Positions 16,861 through 25,243 of a stretch of 36,843 bases of DNA are shown piece after piece. The stretch lies in contig CACFOC010000007.1 of NCBI GenBank assembly GCA_902567945.1, forward strand, positions 1-36,843. Reading direction: 5' to 3'. The notes under the pieces were generated by a model. That model did not search any database. It saw only the letters and a list, made by a program, of their open reading frames with translations, and was not told the origin of the DNA. Position 1 is the stretch's first letter; every line of letters starts with the position of its first letter. Source of the stretch: an uncultured Pelagibacteraceae bacterium. Its GTDB lineage: Bacteria > Pseudomonadota > Alphaproteobacteria > Pelagibacterales > Pelagibacteraceae. The position numbers and the translations under genes are program-made.

Positions 16861-18233
16861 ACTGCTTGAATAATATTCTTTGAATATTGTGAGTTTTTCT
16901 TAATTTCATCTGAAATTAAGAATGCGAGCTCCAATGCTTGACTTGCATTAAGTCTAGGGTCGCAATGAGTGTGGTATCTATGTGATAAATCCTTTTCAGA
17001 TATTTTTTGTGCTCCACCTGTACATTCAGTAACATTTTTACCTGTCATCTCGATGTGTAAACCTCCAGCATAACTCCCTTCAGCTTTGTGAACAGCAAAA
17101 ACTCTTTTAACTTCTTTGACAACATTATTAAAAGGTCTTGTTTTAAAACCGCTTGCTGACTTTATTGTATTTCCATGCATTGGGTCACATGACCACACAA
17201 CATTAAGACCTTCTTTTTTAATTGTTCTAATTAATTTAGGTAAAAATTTTTCAACATTGTCGTGACCAAATCTAGATATTAGTGTGATTCTTCCTTTTTC
17301 ATTTTTAGAATTTAAAATATTGCATAATTTTACTAAATCTTCAGATTTTAAAGTTGGACCACATTTAATTCCTATTGGATTTTCAATACCTCGGCAAAAT
17401 TCGACATGTCCTCCATTTGGTTGTCTGGTTCTATCACCAATCCAAACAAAATGAGCTGAAGTATCATGGTATTTTCCTGTAGTTGAATCTATTCTTGTCA
17501 TTGCTTCTTCGAAAGGCAAAAGTAGAGCCTCATGAGATGTGAAACAATTTACCGTTTTTAATCTTCTATTAAAATCTGAGTTAATTCCACAAGCATCCAT
17601 AAAAGCTAATGCATCTGCAATTTTGTCTTCTAGTTCTTTAAATCTTTTTCCTTCTGGACTTTTTTTCAAAAACCCTAAATTCCATAAATGGACTTTATTT
17701 AAATCTGCAAATCCTCCTTGAGATAAGGCTCTAAGTAAATTTAATGTTGAGGCTGATTGAGAATAAGCCTTAAATAATCTTTTTGGATCAGGTTTTCTAA
17801 GTTTTTCAGAAAATTCTATACCATTTATATTATCACCCAAATAACTGGGAAGCTCCTTGCCATCTTTTATTTCTGTTGGGGAACTTCTTGGTTTAGAAAA
17901 TTGCCCAGCTATTCTTCCAAGCTTAACAACTGGCATAGAAGCTGAATAGGTCATCACTAGAGACATTTGTAAAATAACTTTAAACGTGTCTCGTATATTA
18001 TCAGGATGAAATTCGGCAAAACTTTCAGCACAGTCTCCACCTTGTAGTAAAAAAGCTTTTCCATCAACTACATCTGCTAACTGCTTTTTTAAAGTTCTTG
18101 TTTCTCCAGCAAATACAAGAGGTGGGAACGTTCTTATTTTATCAAGAACCATATGAAGTTCCTTCTTGTTTTCATATTCTGGAATATGCTTAACAGGATA
18201 ATTTTTCCAACTATTTAATGTCCACTTTTTCAT
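16854..18233 (-). CDS. aroG: 3-deoxy-7-phosphoheptulonate synthase, class II
   Basis: A 459-residue plant-type (class II) DAHP synthase, first enzyme of the shikimate pathway, joining phosphoenolpyruvate and erythrose 4-phosphate. Start ATG 18233 follows an SD-like AGG; an in-frame TTG two codons upstream is less likely. The N-terminus WTLNSWKNYPVKHIPEYEN matches the family. FLLQGGDCAESFAEFHPDNI is at about 76-95, HFVWIGDRTRQPNGGHVEF near 260, and the metal and PEP-site segments WSCDPMHGNT (about 345) and GLHIEMTGKNVTECTGG (about 390) are present. Typical length. It stands alone, with a hairpin behind it. The gene symbol is used loosely for class II enzymes. Confidence 0.95.
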   Translation of the reverse strand: MKKWTLNSWKNYPVKHIPEYENKKELHMVLDKIRTFPPLVFAGETRTLKKQLADVVDGKAFLLQGGDCAESFAEFHPDNIRDTFKVILQMSLVMTYSASMPVVKLGRIAGQFSKPRSSPTEIKDGKELPSYLGDNINGIEFSEKLRKPDPKRLFKAYSQSASTLNLLRALSQGGFADLNKVHLWNLGFLKKSPEGKRFKELEDKIADALAFMDACGINSDFNRRLKTVNCFTSHEALLLPFEEAMTRIDSTTGKYHDTSAHFVWIGDRTRQPNGGHVEFCRGIENPIGIKCGPTLKSEDLVKLCNILNSKNEKGRITLISRFGHDNVEKFLPKLIRTIKKEGLNVVWSCDPMHGNTIKSASGFKTRPFNNVVKEVKRVFAVHKAEGSYAGGLHIEMTGKNVTECTGGAQKISEKDLSHRYHTHCDPRLNASQALELAFLISDEIKKNSQYSKNIIQAVS

Positions 18234-18304
18234 GTTCAACCTAAGGTCTATATAAGGTATACAGGTAAAAAAACCAAGTTTGAATAATATAGTTAGATAG
18301 AAAA

Positions 18305-18985
18305 ATGGCTAAATTCGCAAAAAAAATACATGAAAATAACGAAATTTTATTAATTAAAAAATTTATAAGGCTATTTAGATCTAAAATGCAAAATAATAAA
18401 AAAAGGCGATTTTCATTTGTTCTAACGGGAGGAGATAGCCCAATTAAATTATATAAATATTTAGCAAAAAATAAAAAGATTAATTGGAAAATAGTTGATT
18501 TCTTTATAGGCGATGAAAGGTATGTAAAAGAAAATTCAAAAAATTCAAATATTGGTATGTGTAAAAAATATCTCTTAAATAAAATTAAAATTTCAAAAAA
18601 TCAAATATATAATATATCAACTGAAAAATTTTCTATAAAGAAATGTGCTGCTGACTATGAGAATAAAATAAAAAAATACTTTTCTGGTAAAAATATTAAG
18701 TTCGATTTAATGCTTTTAGGGATTGGAAATGATGGACATATAGCTTCATTGTTTAGAAATATTATTAATAAAAAAAATAATAAAAATGTTCAACTTGTTA
18801 AGAAAAAAGATTTCTTAAGAATCTCTATGACTTTAAAATGTTTAAATAATAGTAAAAATATTTTTTTGTGGGCACCTGGTAAAAAAAAATCTAATATTAT
18901 TAAAAAAATATTAGTAGATAAGAAATTAAAATATTCAGCTTCATTCTTAAAAAAAAATAATAATTTTTTATTCCACAGTAACTGA
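18305..18985 (+). CDS. pgl: 6-phosphogluconolactonase
   Basis: A 226-residue DevB/SOL-type lactonase that hydrolyses 6-phosphogluconolactone after glucose-6-phosphate dehydrogenase. Motifs are FVLTGGDSPIKLYKYLA (about 39-55), WKIVDFFIGDERYV (about 61-74), SNIGMCKKYLL and LLGIGNDGHIASLF (about 137-150, with the conserved GxGxDGH pattern as GIGNDGH). The protein is notably rich in Lys, Asn and Ile, more so than its neighbours. No zwf, edd or eda is next to it. The last 18 bp overlap glmS on the other strand. A glucosamine-6-phosphate isomerase is the related alternative, but the motifs favour Pgl. Confidence 0.85.
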   Translation: MAKFAKKIHENNEILLIKKFIRLFRSKMQNNKKRRFSFVLTGGDSPIKLYKYLAKNKKINWKIVDFFIGDERYVKENSKNSNIGMCKKYLLNKIKISKNQIYNISTEKFSIKKCAADYENKIKKYFSGKNIKFDLMLLGIGNDGHIASLFRNIINKKNNKNVQLVKKKDFLRISMTLKCLNNSKNIFLWAPGKKKSNIIKKILVDKKLKYSASFLKKNNNFLFHSN

Positions 18986-20785
18986 CTTAGCTAAATTTCT
19001 AGGTTTATCAATATCACAATTTTTCAATGACGCTACATGATAAGCCAAAAGCTGAAGAGGAATTGTCATTAGGAATGGAGCCAAATTATTGTTCGCTGCT
19101 GGTATTTCAAAAGTAAATCTTACATTTTCACTTATAATTTTATTATTTTCATTAGTTATTAAAATTACTTTTCCACCTCTCGCTATCACTTCTTGCATAT
19201 TTGAAATTGTTTTTTCAAAATATCTATCTTTGGGAGCTAAAATTACAACAGGCAAACCTTCCTCTATTAATGCTAGCGGTCCATGTTTCATTTCTCCAGC
19301 TGGATAACCTTCTGCGTGTAGGTAAGATAATTCTTTTAATTTTAATGCACCCTCTAGTGCTATGGGAAAAGACAGACCTCTGCCCAGAAACATTGCACCT
19401 TTGGCATTTAAAAAATCTTTTGCAATTATTTGAATTTTATCTTGTTGATCCAATGTCTCTTTAATTAAATCTGGAAGTTTTTTAAGGTCAAATATATTTT
19501 TTTCGTAATCAGATTTTGATATCTCTCCTCTAACTTCAGAAAGTTTAATAGCCAAAATATACAATACTAACATTTGACCTATAAATGCTTTTGTTGAAGC
19601 AACGCCAATTTCTGGACCAGCATGAATTGGTAAAACAAAATCTGAATTTCTAGCTATTGAACTTTCTACAACATTTACAATAGAACATGTTTTTACATTA
19701 TTTTTTTTACATAAATCAAGGGCAGCAAAAGTGTCTGCCGTTTCTCCTGATTGTGAAACAAAAATATACAAATATTTTTTATTAAATTTAATTTTTCTGT
19801 ATCTAAACTCTGATGCTATGTCAATTTCGGTTGATATGCTTGTAAGTTCTTCTAACCAATACTTTGCTGTTAGACAAGAATGGAACGCTGTTCCACATCC
19901 AATTAAAATTATCTTTTGTATTTCTTTGGGATTTATTGGAAAATTATATATATTTATACCCTTTCGTATCTGATCAATGTATTCTTTAATACAAGTCTTA
20001 ACCGTAATATTTTGTTCATTAATTTCCTTAGACATAAAATCCTTATAATCGCCTTTTTCAGCAGTATGTTTGTCATTTGATAAAGTTAAAATTTCTTTAT
20101 TTATTTTTTTATTTTTCGAATTGTAAAATTCTATTCTATTGTTTGTAAGTAAGCATATGTCACCATCATCTAAATAAGTGATCTTATTAGTCATTGATTT
20201 TAATGCGTAAGAGTCTGAGCCAAGATAGTTTTCTTTAGGACCATACCCGACAGCAAGTGGGCTTCCTCTCCTTGCTCCTGCAACTATGTCCTTGTGCTTC
20301 TTAAAAAGAATGCCTAATGCAAAGCTTCCATGAAGTTTATCAAGAGTTTTATTTATAGCATCTACCAAATCTAAATTTTTCAAAAAATCTGTTAAAAGAA
20401 ATGTTATAACTTCTGTATCAGTTTGCGATTTAAATTTATAACCTTTTTTTTCTAAATCTTGTTTTAACTGATTTGAATTTTCTATAATACCATTATGGAC
20501 CACAGAAACTTCTTCTGAAGAATGTGGGTGCGCATTTAATGTGTTTGGAATACCATGCGTTGCCCATCTAACATGCCCAATACCCGATACACCTTTTGTT
20601 GGATTTTTAAAAAGAATTTTTTCTAAATTATCAACTCTACCTGAGCATTTTTTCTCATCTATATTTCCGTTAACTATTGTTGCTATTCCAGCTGAATCAT
20701 AACCTCTGTATTCCAATTTTTTTAATGATTGTATTATGTTTGAACTTACAGATTTGTTGCTAGCTATACCAATTATTCCACACAT
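18968..20785 (-). CDS. glmS: Glutamine-fructose-6-phosphate aminotransferase (isomerizing)
   Basis: A 605-residue GlmS that makes glucosamine 6-phosphate for peptidoglycan and LPS. Cys2 of MCGIIGIAS is the glutaminase nucleophile. RGYDSAGIA is at about 28 and GIGHVRWATHG at about 67. Two SIS sugar-isomerase domains follow, one near 290-420 (GCGTAFHSCLTAKYWLEEL, SQSGETADT) and one near 455-590 (FLGRGLSFPIALEGALKLKE, GEMKHGPLALI). The C-terminus NLAKSVTVE is the conserved end. It lies 3 nt after the GlmU-like gene, so aminosugar steps are co-transcribed. No glmS ribozyme is expected or seen. Confidence 0.97.
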   Translation of the reverse strand: MCGIIGIASNKSVSSNIIQSLKKLEYRGYDSAGIATIVNGNIDEKKCSGRVDNLEKILFKNPTKGVSGIGHVRWATHGIPNTLNAHPHSSEEVSVVHNGIIENSNQLKQDLEKKGYKFKSQTDTEVITFLLTDFLKNLDLVDAINKTLDKLHGSFALGILFKKHKDIVAGARRGSPLAVGYGPKENYLGSDSYALKSMTNKITYLDDGDICLLTNNRIEFYNSKNKKINKEILTLSNDKHTAEKGDYKDFMSKEINEQNITVKTCIKEYIDQIRKGINIYNFPINPKEIQKIILIGCGTAFHSCLTAKYWLEELTSISTEIDIASEFRYRKIKFNKKYLYIFVSQSGETADTFAALDLCKKNNVKTCSIVNVVESSIARNSDFVLPIHAGPEIGVASTKAFIGQMLVLYILAIKLSEVRGEISKSDYEKNIFDLKKLPDLIKETLDQQDKIQIIAKDFLNAKGAMFLGRGLSFPIALEGALKLKELSYLHAEGYPAGEMKHGPLALIEEGLPVVILAPKDRYFEKTISNMQEVIARGGKVILITNENNKIISENVRFTFEIPAANNNLAPFLMTIPLQLLAYHVASLKNCDIDKPRNLAKSVTVE

Positions 20786-20788
20786 AAA

Positions 20789-21424
20789 TTATTTTCTGTA
20801 ATTTTTTACTTCCACTTGTTTTGACCTTGTAAGAGATAAAGATTTATTTTTAACATTTTTAGTTATTGCTGAACCAGCACCTATTATGGATTTTTTACCA
20901 ATTTTTACTGGGGCAACTAATGAAGTGTTTGATCCTATAAAAGCTCCATCTGAAATTTTAGTTTTATTTTTTCTTTTACCGTCATAATTACAAGTTATTG
21001 TACCCGCTCCAATATTTACGTTTTTTCCTACAACTGTATCTCCAACATAAGACAAATGATTTATTTTTGAATTTTTTCCAACCTTACTTTTTTTAACTTC
21101 AACAAAGTTTCCAACTCTAACTCCAGGTTCTAAATGAACACCAGGTCTAATTCTTGCGTAAGGTCCAATGTTAACGTTTGATTCTATTTTTGCATTTTCA
21201 ATATGGGTAAATGACAAAATTTCAACATTGTTAGAGATCTTAACTTTTCCTCCGATAACAACGTATGGATGGATTGTGACATTTTTTCCAAACTTTGTAT
21301 CTTTTGATAAAAAAACAGTTTCAGGAGATTTTAAGGTCACGCCTCTTTTCATTGCTAAATTTCTTAATTTTTCCTGATTATATTTTTCTAATAATGCTTC
21401 TTTCTTTTTGTTTATTGATACCAT
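20789..21424 (-). CDS. GlmU acetyltransferase half only (left-handed beta-helix protein)
   Basis: A 211-residue protein that aligns in order with only the C-terminal half of GlmU. It begins MVSINKKKEALLEKYNQEKL, which resembles the GVNNR linker after the uridylyltransferase domain. AMKRGVTLKSPETVFL and the hexapeptide-repeat helix (IGPYARIRPG, VGNFVEVKKS, SYVGDTVVG) follow. The active-site region NIGAGTITCNYDG is at about 140-152, and the C-terminal RSKQVEVKNY is conserved. The N-terminal GlmU signature for UTP binding is absent, and the 71-nt gap upstream cannot encode it. It should acetylate glucosamine 1-phosphate, the step after GlmS and GlmM; the uridylyl transfer must be done by another protein. 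Confidence 0.88.
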   Translation of the reverse strand: MVSINKKKEALLEKYNQEKLRNLAMKRGVTLKSPETVFLSKDTKFGKNVTIHPYVVIGGKVKISNNVEILSFTHIENAKIESNVNIGPYARIRPGVHLEPGVRVGNFVEVKKSKVGKNSKINHLSYVGDTVVGKNVNIGAGTITCNYDGKRKNKTKISDGAFIGSNTSLVAPVKIGKKSIIGAGSAITKNVKNKSLSLTRSKQVEVKNYRK

Positions 21425-21495
21425 TAAGATTTCTCTTTACATTAATATAAAGTTTGTAATAACTCACAATATATTTCTTAATAATACTTATTAAA

Positions 21496-22179
21496 ATGAC
21501 TCAAAAATTAACAATTTTATTCGATTTAGATGGAACATTAGTGAATACAGCACCAGATCTTATGCGTGCTCACAATTATGTAATGAAAAAATATGGTTAT
21601 GATGAAAGAGAATTAACAGATATTAAAAAACTAGCTGGTAGAGGATCAAAAGTAATGTTGACTAAATCAATGAATGAAATAGCAGAACTATCTGGGAAAG
21701 TTAAAAAAACAGATGACGTTCTTGAAGAAATGACAAAAGAATTTATAGACTTTTATAGTAAAAATATTGTCAAAGAAAGTACACTTAAAAATGGTTTACT
21801 AGATTTCTTATCATGGTGCAAAAAAAAATCTATTTTGATGGGTGTTTGTACAAATAAACAAGAACATTTATCAATTGATCTTCTAAAAAAAATTAAAATT
21901 TACAATTTTTTTGATTATGTAGCTGGCGGCAACACTTTTGACTATAATAAACCTAATCCAAAACACTTAACCGACACCATTGAAATCTTAGGTGGAGATA
22001 TAAGCAAAACTTTGATGGTAGGTGATAGCGAGACAGATTCTAATGCATCAAAAGCTGCAAATATACCATTTGTATTAATTGAAGATGGGTATACTGAAAA
22101 AAAAACTAATGAGATAAATCATGATTATCTTATTAAAGATTTTGTGGGCCTAGAAAAAATTGTTGAAAAGTATTTATGA
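21496..22179 (+). CDS. gph: HAD-family phosphatase, phosphoglycolate phosphatase-like
   Basis: A 227-residue haloacid dehalogenase-type phosphatase. Motif I is ILFDLDGTLVNTAPDL (about 6-21) with two nucleophile-region aspartates. Motif II is MGVCTNKQ near 114, motif III the Lys in NKPNPKHL (about 153), and motif IV MVGDSETDSNASKAA (about 174-188). A helical cap lies between motifs I and II. Family members hydrolyse 2-phosphoglycolate and other small phosphate esters. It overlaps the LysE-type exporter by 4 nt and leads the gph-lysE-prpB-prpC run. Exact substrate is inferred. Confidence 0.82.
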   Translation: MTQKLTILFDLDGTLVNTAPDLMRAHNYVMKKYGYDERELTDIKKLAGRGSKVMLTKSMNEIAELSGKVKKTDDVLEEMTKEFIDFYSKNIVKESTLKNGLLDFLSWCKKKSILMGVCTNKQEHLSIDLLKKIKIYNFFDYVAGGNTFDYNKPNPKHLTDTIEILGGDISKTLMVGDSETDSNASKAANIPFVLIEDGYTEKKTNEINHDYLIKDFVGLEKIVEKYL

Positions 22180-22775
22180 TTGAATTTAAACTTTTTTTTG
22201 CTCTTATAAGTTACTATTTTGTAATGTTTGCTACACCGGGTCCAAACAACGCAATGTTAACTGCTTCTGGTATTAAATTTGGTTTTAAAAGGACACTTCC
22301 ACATATGTTTGGGATTCCTTTTGGTCATGTGGTTCAGATAACTTTGGTTTGTTTTGGTTTAGGTGCTTTATTTCAAAAATATCCTAATATTCAATTTTAT
22401 TTGAAATGGCTTTGTTTTTTTTATCTTTTATATCTTGGTTGGAAAATTCTTGGATCCTTATCAGATAGTGACAAAGAAAGCGGAAGACCTCTAAAATTTT
22501 ATGAAGCCGCGCTTTTTCAATTTATAAACCCTAAAGCATGGGTTGTAGCTTTAACTGCATCAACTGCATTTTTTCCTAGTGGTGAAAATTTTGTTATCGC
22601 CACATTATTCGTTGCTGGAACTGCCCCATTTGTTTGTATACCTTCTATTTGTATTTGGGTTGTTTTTGGATCTTCTATAAAATTAATAATCAAAAATTCA
22701 AAAATTAAAAAAGTCATAGAATATTTATTAGCTGTATTATTGGTTGTTACTGCTGTTATAATAGTTGTTGATTAA
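22176..22775 (+). CDS. LysE/RhtB family amino-acid exporter
   Basis: A 199-residue inner-membrane protein with about six hydrophobic segments. The N-terminal signature VMFATPGPNNAML (about 16-28) is diagnostic for the LysE/RhtB family, and FKRTLPHMFGIPFGHVVQ follows. FQFINPKAWVVALTA (about 112-126) is the second conserved region at the start of the C-terminal half. Such proteins export amino acids or related metabolites. The substrate cannot be told from sequence. It is translationally coupled to gph (4-nt overlap) and lies 12 nt before prpB, so a link to small-acid metabolism is possible but unproven. Confidence 0.88.
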   Translation: MIEFKLFFALISYYFVMFATPGPNNAMLTASGIKFGFKRTLPHMFGIPFGHVVQITLVCFGLGALFQKYPNIQFYLKWLCFFYLLYLGWKILGSLSDSDKESGRPLKFYEAALFQFINPKAWVVALTASTAFFPSGENFVIATLFVAGTAPFVCIPSICIWVVFGSSIKLIIKNSKIKKVIEYLLAVLLVVTAVIIVVD

Positions 22776-22787
22776 AATTTATATGTT

Positions 22788-23684
22788 ATGCACTTTACAA
22801 AAAAAAATTCATCTGAAAAAAGGATTGAGTTAAAAAATAAGTTAAACAAGAAAAATATTTTAAAATTTCCCGGTGCTTATAATCCTCTTACAGCAAAACT
22901 AATAACTGAAATTGGTTTTGATGGTATTTACATTTCTGGAGCGGTTATGTCGAATGATTTAGGTGTACCCGATATAGGTTTAACAACATTAAAAGAAGTA
23001 AGTTATAGAGCAAATCAAATATCAAGAGTGTCTGACTTGCCGTCTATCGTTGATGCAGATACTGGATTTCAAAACTGTAAAAAAACACTAGAAACTTTTG
23101 AAAATCTCGGACTTTCTGGCTGTCATATAGAAGATCAAATTGATGAAAAAAGATGTGGTCATTTAGATAATAAGGAAATTATTTCATCTAAAGAAATGGT
23201 TAAAAAAATTAAATCCTGCGTTACTGCCCGAAAAGATAAAAACTTTCTAATAATAGCCAGAACTGATGCGAATATAGTTGAGGGATTGGATAAAACGATT
23301 GAAAGAATTAAAGCTTACGAAGATGCTGGCGCAGATATTATTTTTCCAGAGGCCATGAAAGATGAAAAAGAGTTTGAAAAAATTAGAAAAAATTCAAAAG
23401 TAAGTTTATTAGCAAATATGACTGAATTTGGTAAATCAAAACTTCTTTCTACAAGTGAATTAGAAAATTTAGGTTACAATATTGTTATATATCCAGTTAC
23501 TACACAACGACTAGCAATGAAGAATGTAGAAGATGGTTTGAAAGTCATATTTAAGGATGGACATCAAAATAATATTATAGATAAAATGCAAACTAGAAAA
23601 AGACTCTATGAACTTGTTGAATATGAAAAGTATAATACACCCGATAAAAAAATTACTGATTTTAAAACTGACGGACATGAATAA
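22788..23684 (+). CDS. prpB: Methylisocitrate lyase (isocitrate lyase/PEP mutase superfamily)
   Basis: A 298-residue lyase of the PEP mutase/isocitrate lyase superfamily. It has GAYNPLTAKLITEIGFDGIY (about 29-48), the Mg-site VDADTGF (about 85-91), CHIEDQ and the KRCGHL active-site loop with catalytic Cys (about 117-128), and LIIARTDA near 158. The KRCGH motif is the isocitrate lyase signature and supports cleavage of 2-methylisocitrate to pyruvate and succinate. It is followed after 3 nt by a citrate-synthase family gene, the prpB-prpC order. No prpD or acnD follows. Confidence 0.88.
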   Translation: MHFTKKNSSEKRIELKNKLNKKNILKFPGAYNPLTAKLITEIGFDGIYISGAVMSNDLGVPDIGLTTLKEVSYRANQISRVSDLPSIVDADTGFQNCKKTLETFENLGLSGCHIEDQIDEKRCGHLDNKEIISSKEMVKKIKSCVTARKDKNFLIIARTDANIVEGLDKTIERIKAYEDAGADIIFPEAMKDEKEFEKIRKNSKVSLLANMTEFGKSKLLSTSELENLGYNIVIYPVTTQRLAMKNVEDGLKVIFKDGHQNNIIDKMQTRKRLYELVEYEKYNTPDKKITDFKTDGHE

Positions 23685-23687
23685 GTT

Positions 23688-24812
23688 ATGAGTGAAGATG
23701 TAAAAAAAGGACTATTAGGTATAGTTGTTGATGAAACAACAATTTCACAGGTAATGCCTGATATTAACTCTCTTACATACAGAGGTTATGCTGTTCAAGA
23801 TCTTTGCGAAAAATGCAGCTTTGAAGAAGTAGCCTACCTTATATTAAATAAGGAATTACCAAATAAATCTCAGCTTAAAAAATTTAAAAAAGAGCTTGAT
23901 GTAAATAGAAGCATTACCATTAATCTTAGAGAAATAGTTAAACATATGCCAAAACGAGCTCATCCAATGGATGTTGCTAGAACAGTTGTTAGTGTTATGG
24001 GTTTAGAAGATAAAGATACAAGTAATAATTCACCTCAAGCAAATATGCGAAAAGCTATAAGAATATTTGCAAAAACACCAACTGCTATGGCTGCTTTCTT
24101 TAGAACAAGAAAGGGTAAAAAAGTGATACCACCAAAAAAGGGTTTAGGATTTTCAGAAAATTTTTTTTATATGTGTTTTGGAAAATTACCTAACAAAGAA
24201 ATTATAAAAGCTTTTGACATATCTTTAATACTCTATGCAGAACATAGTTTTAATGTTTCAACTTTTACCGCAAGAACGATTACTAGTAGCTTATCTGATA
24301 TCCATAGCGCTATAACTGGAGCAATAGGAAGCTTAAAAGGTCCGCTACATGGAGGCGCCAATGAAGAAGTTATGAATATGATGAATAAAATAAAAAAACC
24401 AGAAAATGCTTTTACATGGATAAATAATGCACTTGATAAAAAAGAAGTCGTTATGGGTTTTGGACATAGAGTATATAAAAAAGGTGATTCAAGAGTTCCT
24501 ACAATGGAAAAGTATTTTAAAAAAATTTCTAAAATAAAAAATGATAAAAAATTTAATAAAATTTACGATATAGTTAAAAAAGTAATGATGGATAAAAAAG
24601 ATATCCATCCAAATGTTGATTATCCTACTGGTCCTATGTATCATCTTATGGGATTTGATACAGACTTCTTTACACCAATATTTGTATTATCGCGAATAAC
24701 AGGTTGGTCAGCGCATATTATGGAACAACATGCGGCTAATAAATTAATTAGACCATTATCTAAATACAGTGGAGAGAAGCACCGTAAAGTAATGCTTCTC
24801 AACCAAAGATAA
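23688..24812 (+). CDS. prpC: 2-methylcitrate synthase / citrate synthase family
   Basis: A 374-residue short-type citrate synthase. Active-site residues are seen as His in KGPLHGGANEEVM (about 223), His in VVMGFGHRVYKKGDSR (about 260-275) and Asp in MGFDTDFFTPIFVLSRITGW (about 323-342). RGYAVQDLCE near 32 is the usual N-terminal motif. Placement after prpB suggests it condenses propionyl-CoA with oxaloacetate; plain citrate synthase activity is also likely. The last codons contain an 8-bp inverted repeat (24774-24800). Only 2 nt separate its stop from the stop of the convergent GYD gene. Confidence 0.88.
   Translation: MSEDVKKGLLGIVVDETTISQVMPDINSLTYRGYAVQDLCEKCSFEEVAYLILNKELPNKSQLKKFKKELDVNRSITINLREIVKHMPKRAHPMDVARTVVSVMGLEDKDTSNNSPQANMRKAIRIFAKTPTAMAAFFRTRKGKKVIPPKKGLGFSENFFYMCFGKLPNKEIIKAFDISLILYAEHSFNVSTFTARTITSSLSDIHSAITGAIGSLKGPLHGGANEEVMNMMNKIKKPENAFTWINNALDKKEVVMGFGHRVYKKGDSRVPTMEKYFKKISKIKNDKKFNKIYDIVKKVMMDKKDIHPNVDYPTGPMYHLMGFDTDFFTPIFVLSRITGWSAHIMEQHAANKLIRPLSKYSGEKHRKVMLLNQR
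24774..24800 (+). other. Hairpin-forming inverted repeat in the last codons of prpC
   Basis: GAGAAGCA (24774-24781) and TGCTTCTC (24793-24800) are exact reverse complements around an 11-nt loop. It lies inside the reading frame, encoding residues near GEKHRKVMLLNQ. Half of the stem is G/C, which is unusual in this region. With only 2 nt between the convergent stops there is no other space for a terminator. Confidence 0.4.
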
Positions 24813-24814
24813 GA

Positions 24815-25138
24815 TTATTTTCCTGGACCTTTATAAGCAGCTGCAATTTTTTGAGCGTTTGCTGCAATTTCATTGATATTAATTGCTTCACAGACTGCAA
24901 TATTACATAGAGAGCCACTTGCTTCTGTTGCCATTTTTATTCCAGCGCCTTGTGCAAAAGTTCCTTCAAATACTGCTAAAAAATCATAAGGTCCTCTTAA
25001 ACCTGTATACGAAACAAGTTTAGCTCCAACAGCTTGAGCCGCAGTTTGTGCTGCTTTAGCTCTGTCCGATGAAGGATCTTTGATAAAACCTTGAAATCCT
25101 TGAGTAGTATAATTACCCAATGCATAAAATGTTGCCAT
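24815..25138 (-). CDS. GYD-domain protein of unknown function
   Basis: A 107-residue protein of the GYD family, small ferredoxin-like alpha/beta proteins found widely in proteobacteria without a settled role. Seen are FYALGNYTTQGFQGFIKDPS at the start, the family motif as LRGPYDFLAVFEG (GPYD in place of GxYD, about 47-59) and an alanine-rich C-terminal helix. The start is ATG 25138, because AAAGGAG lies 6 nt before it, one of the strongest Shine-Dalgarno sequences in the window. It is a single gene with a symmetrical upstream element at 25167-25185. It is less Lys/Asn-rich than its neighbours. Confidence 0.8.
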   Translation of the reverse strand: MATFYALGNYTTQGFQGFIKDPSSDRAKAAQTAAQAVGAKLVSYTGLRGPYDFLAVFEGTFAQGAGIKMATEASGSLCNIAVCEAININEIAANAQKIAAAYKGPGK

Positions 25139-25160
25139 AACATCTCCTTTCAATAATATT

Positions 25161-25185
25161 ATTTTACTAAGTCTAATCTACTTAG
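25161..25185 (-). promoter_or_regulatory. Candidate -10 box and adjoining operator-like inverted repeat of the GYD gene
   Basis: Reading the minus strand, TAAAAT at 25166-25161 is a possible -10 box and would start transcription near 25154, with the AAAGGAG ribosome site in the leader. Directly upstream, CTAAGT (25167-25172) and ACTTAG (25180-25185) form a perfect 6-bp inverted repeat with a 7-nt centre, filling the usual -10/-35 spacer. No good -35 is seen, so a regulator-dependent promoter is possible. The element is short enough to be chance. Confidence 0.3.
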
Positions 25186-25243
25186 GATAGTTAAATTAAT
25201 GTAAATTTGCGTCTTTGATAGAAAATTTTTTTGTAACTCAAGT

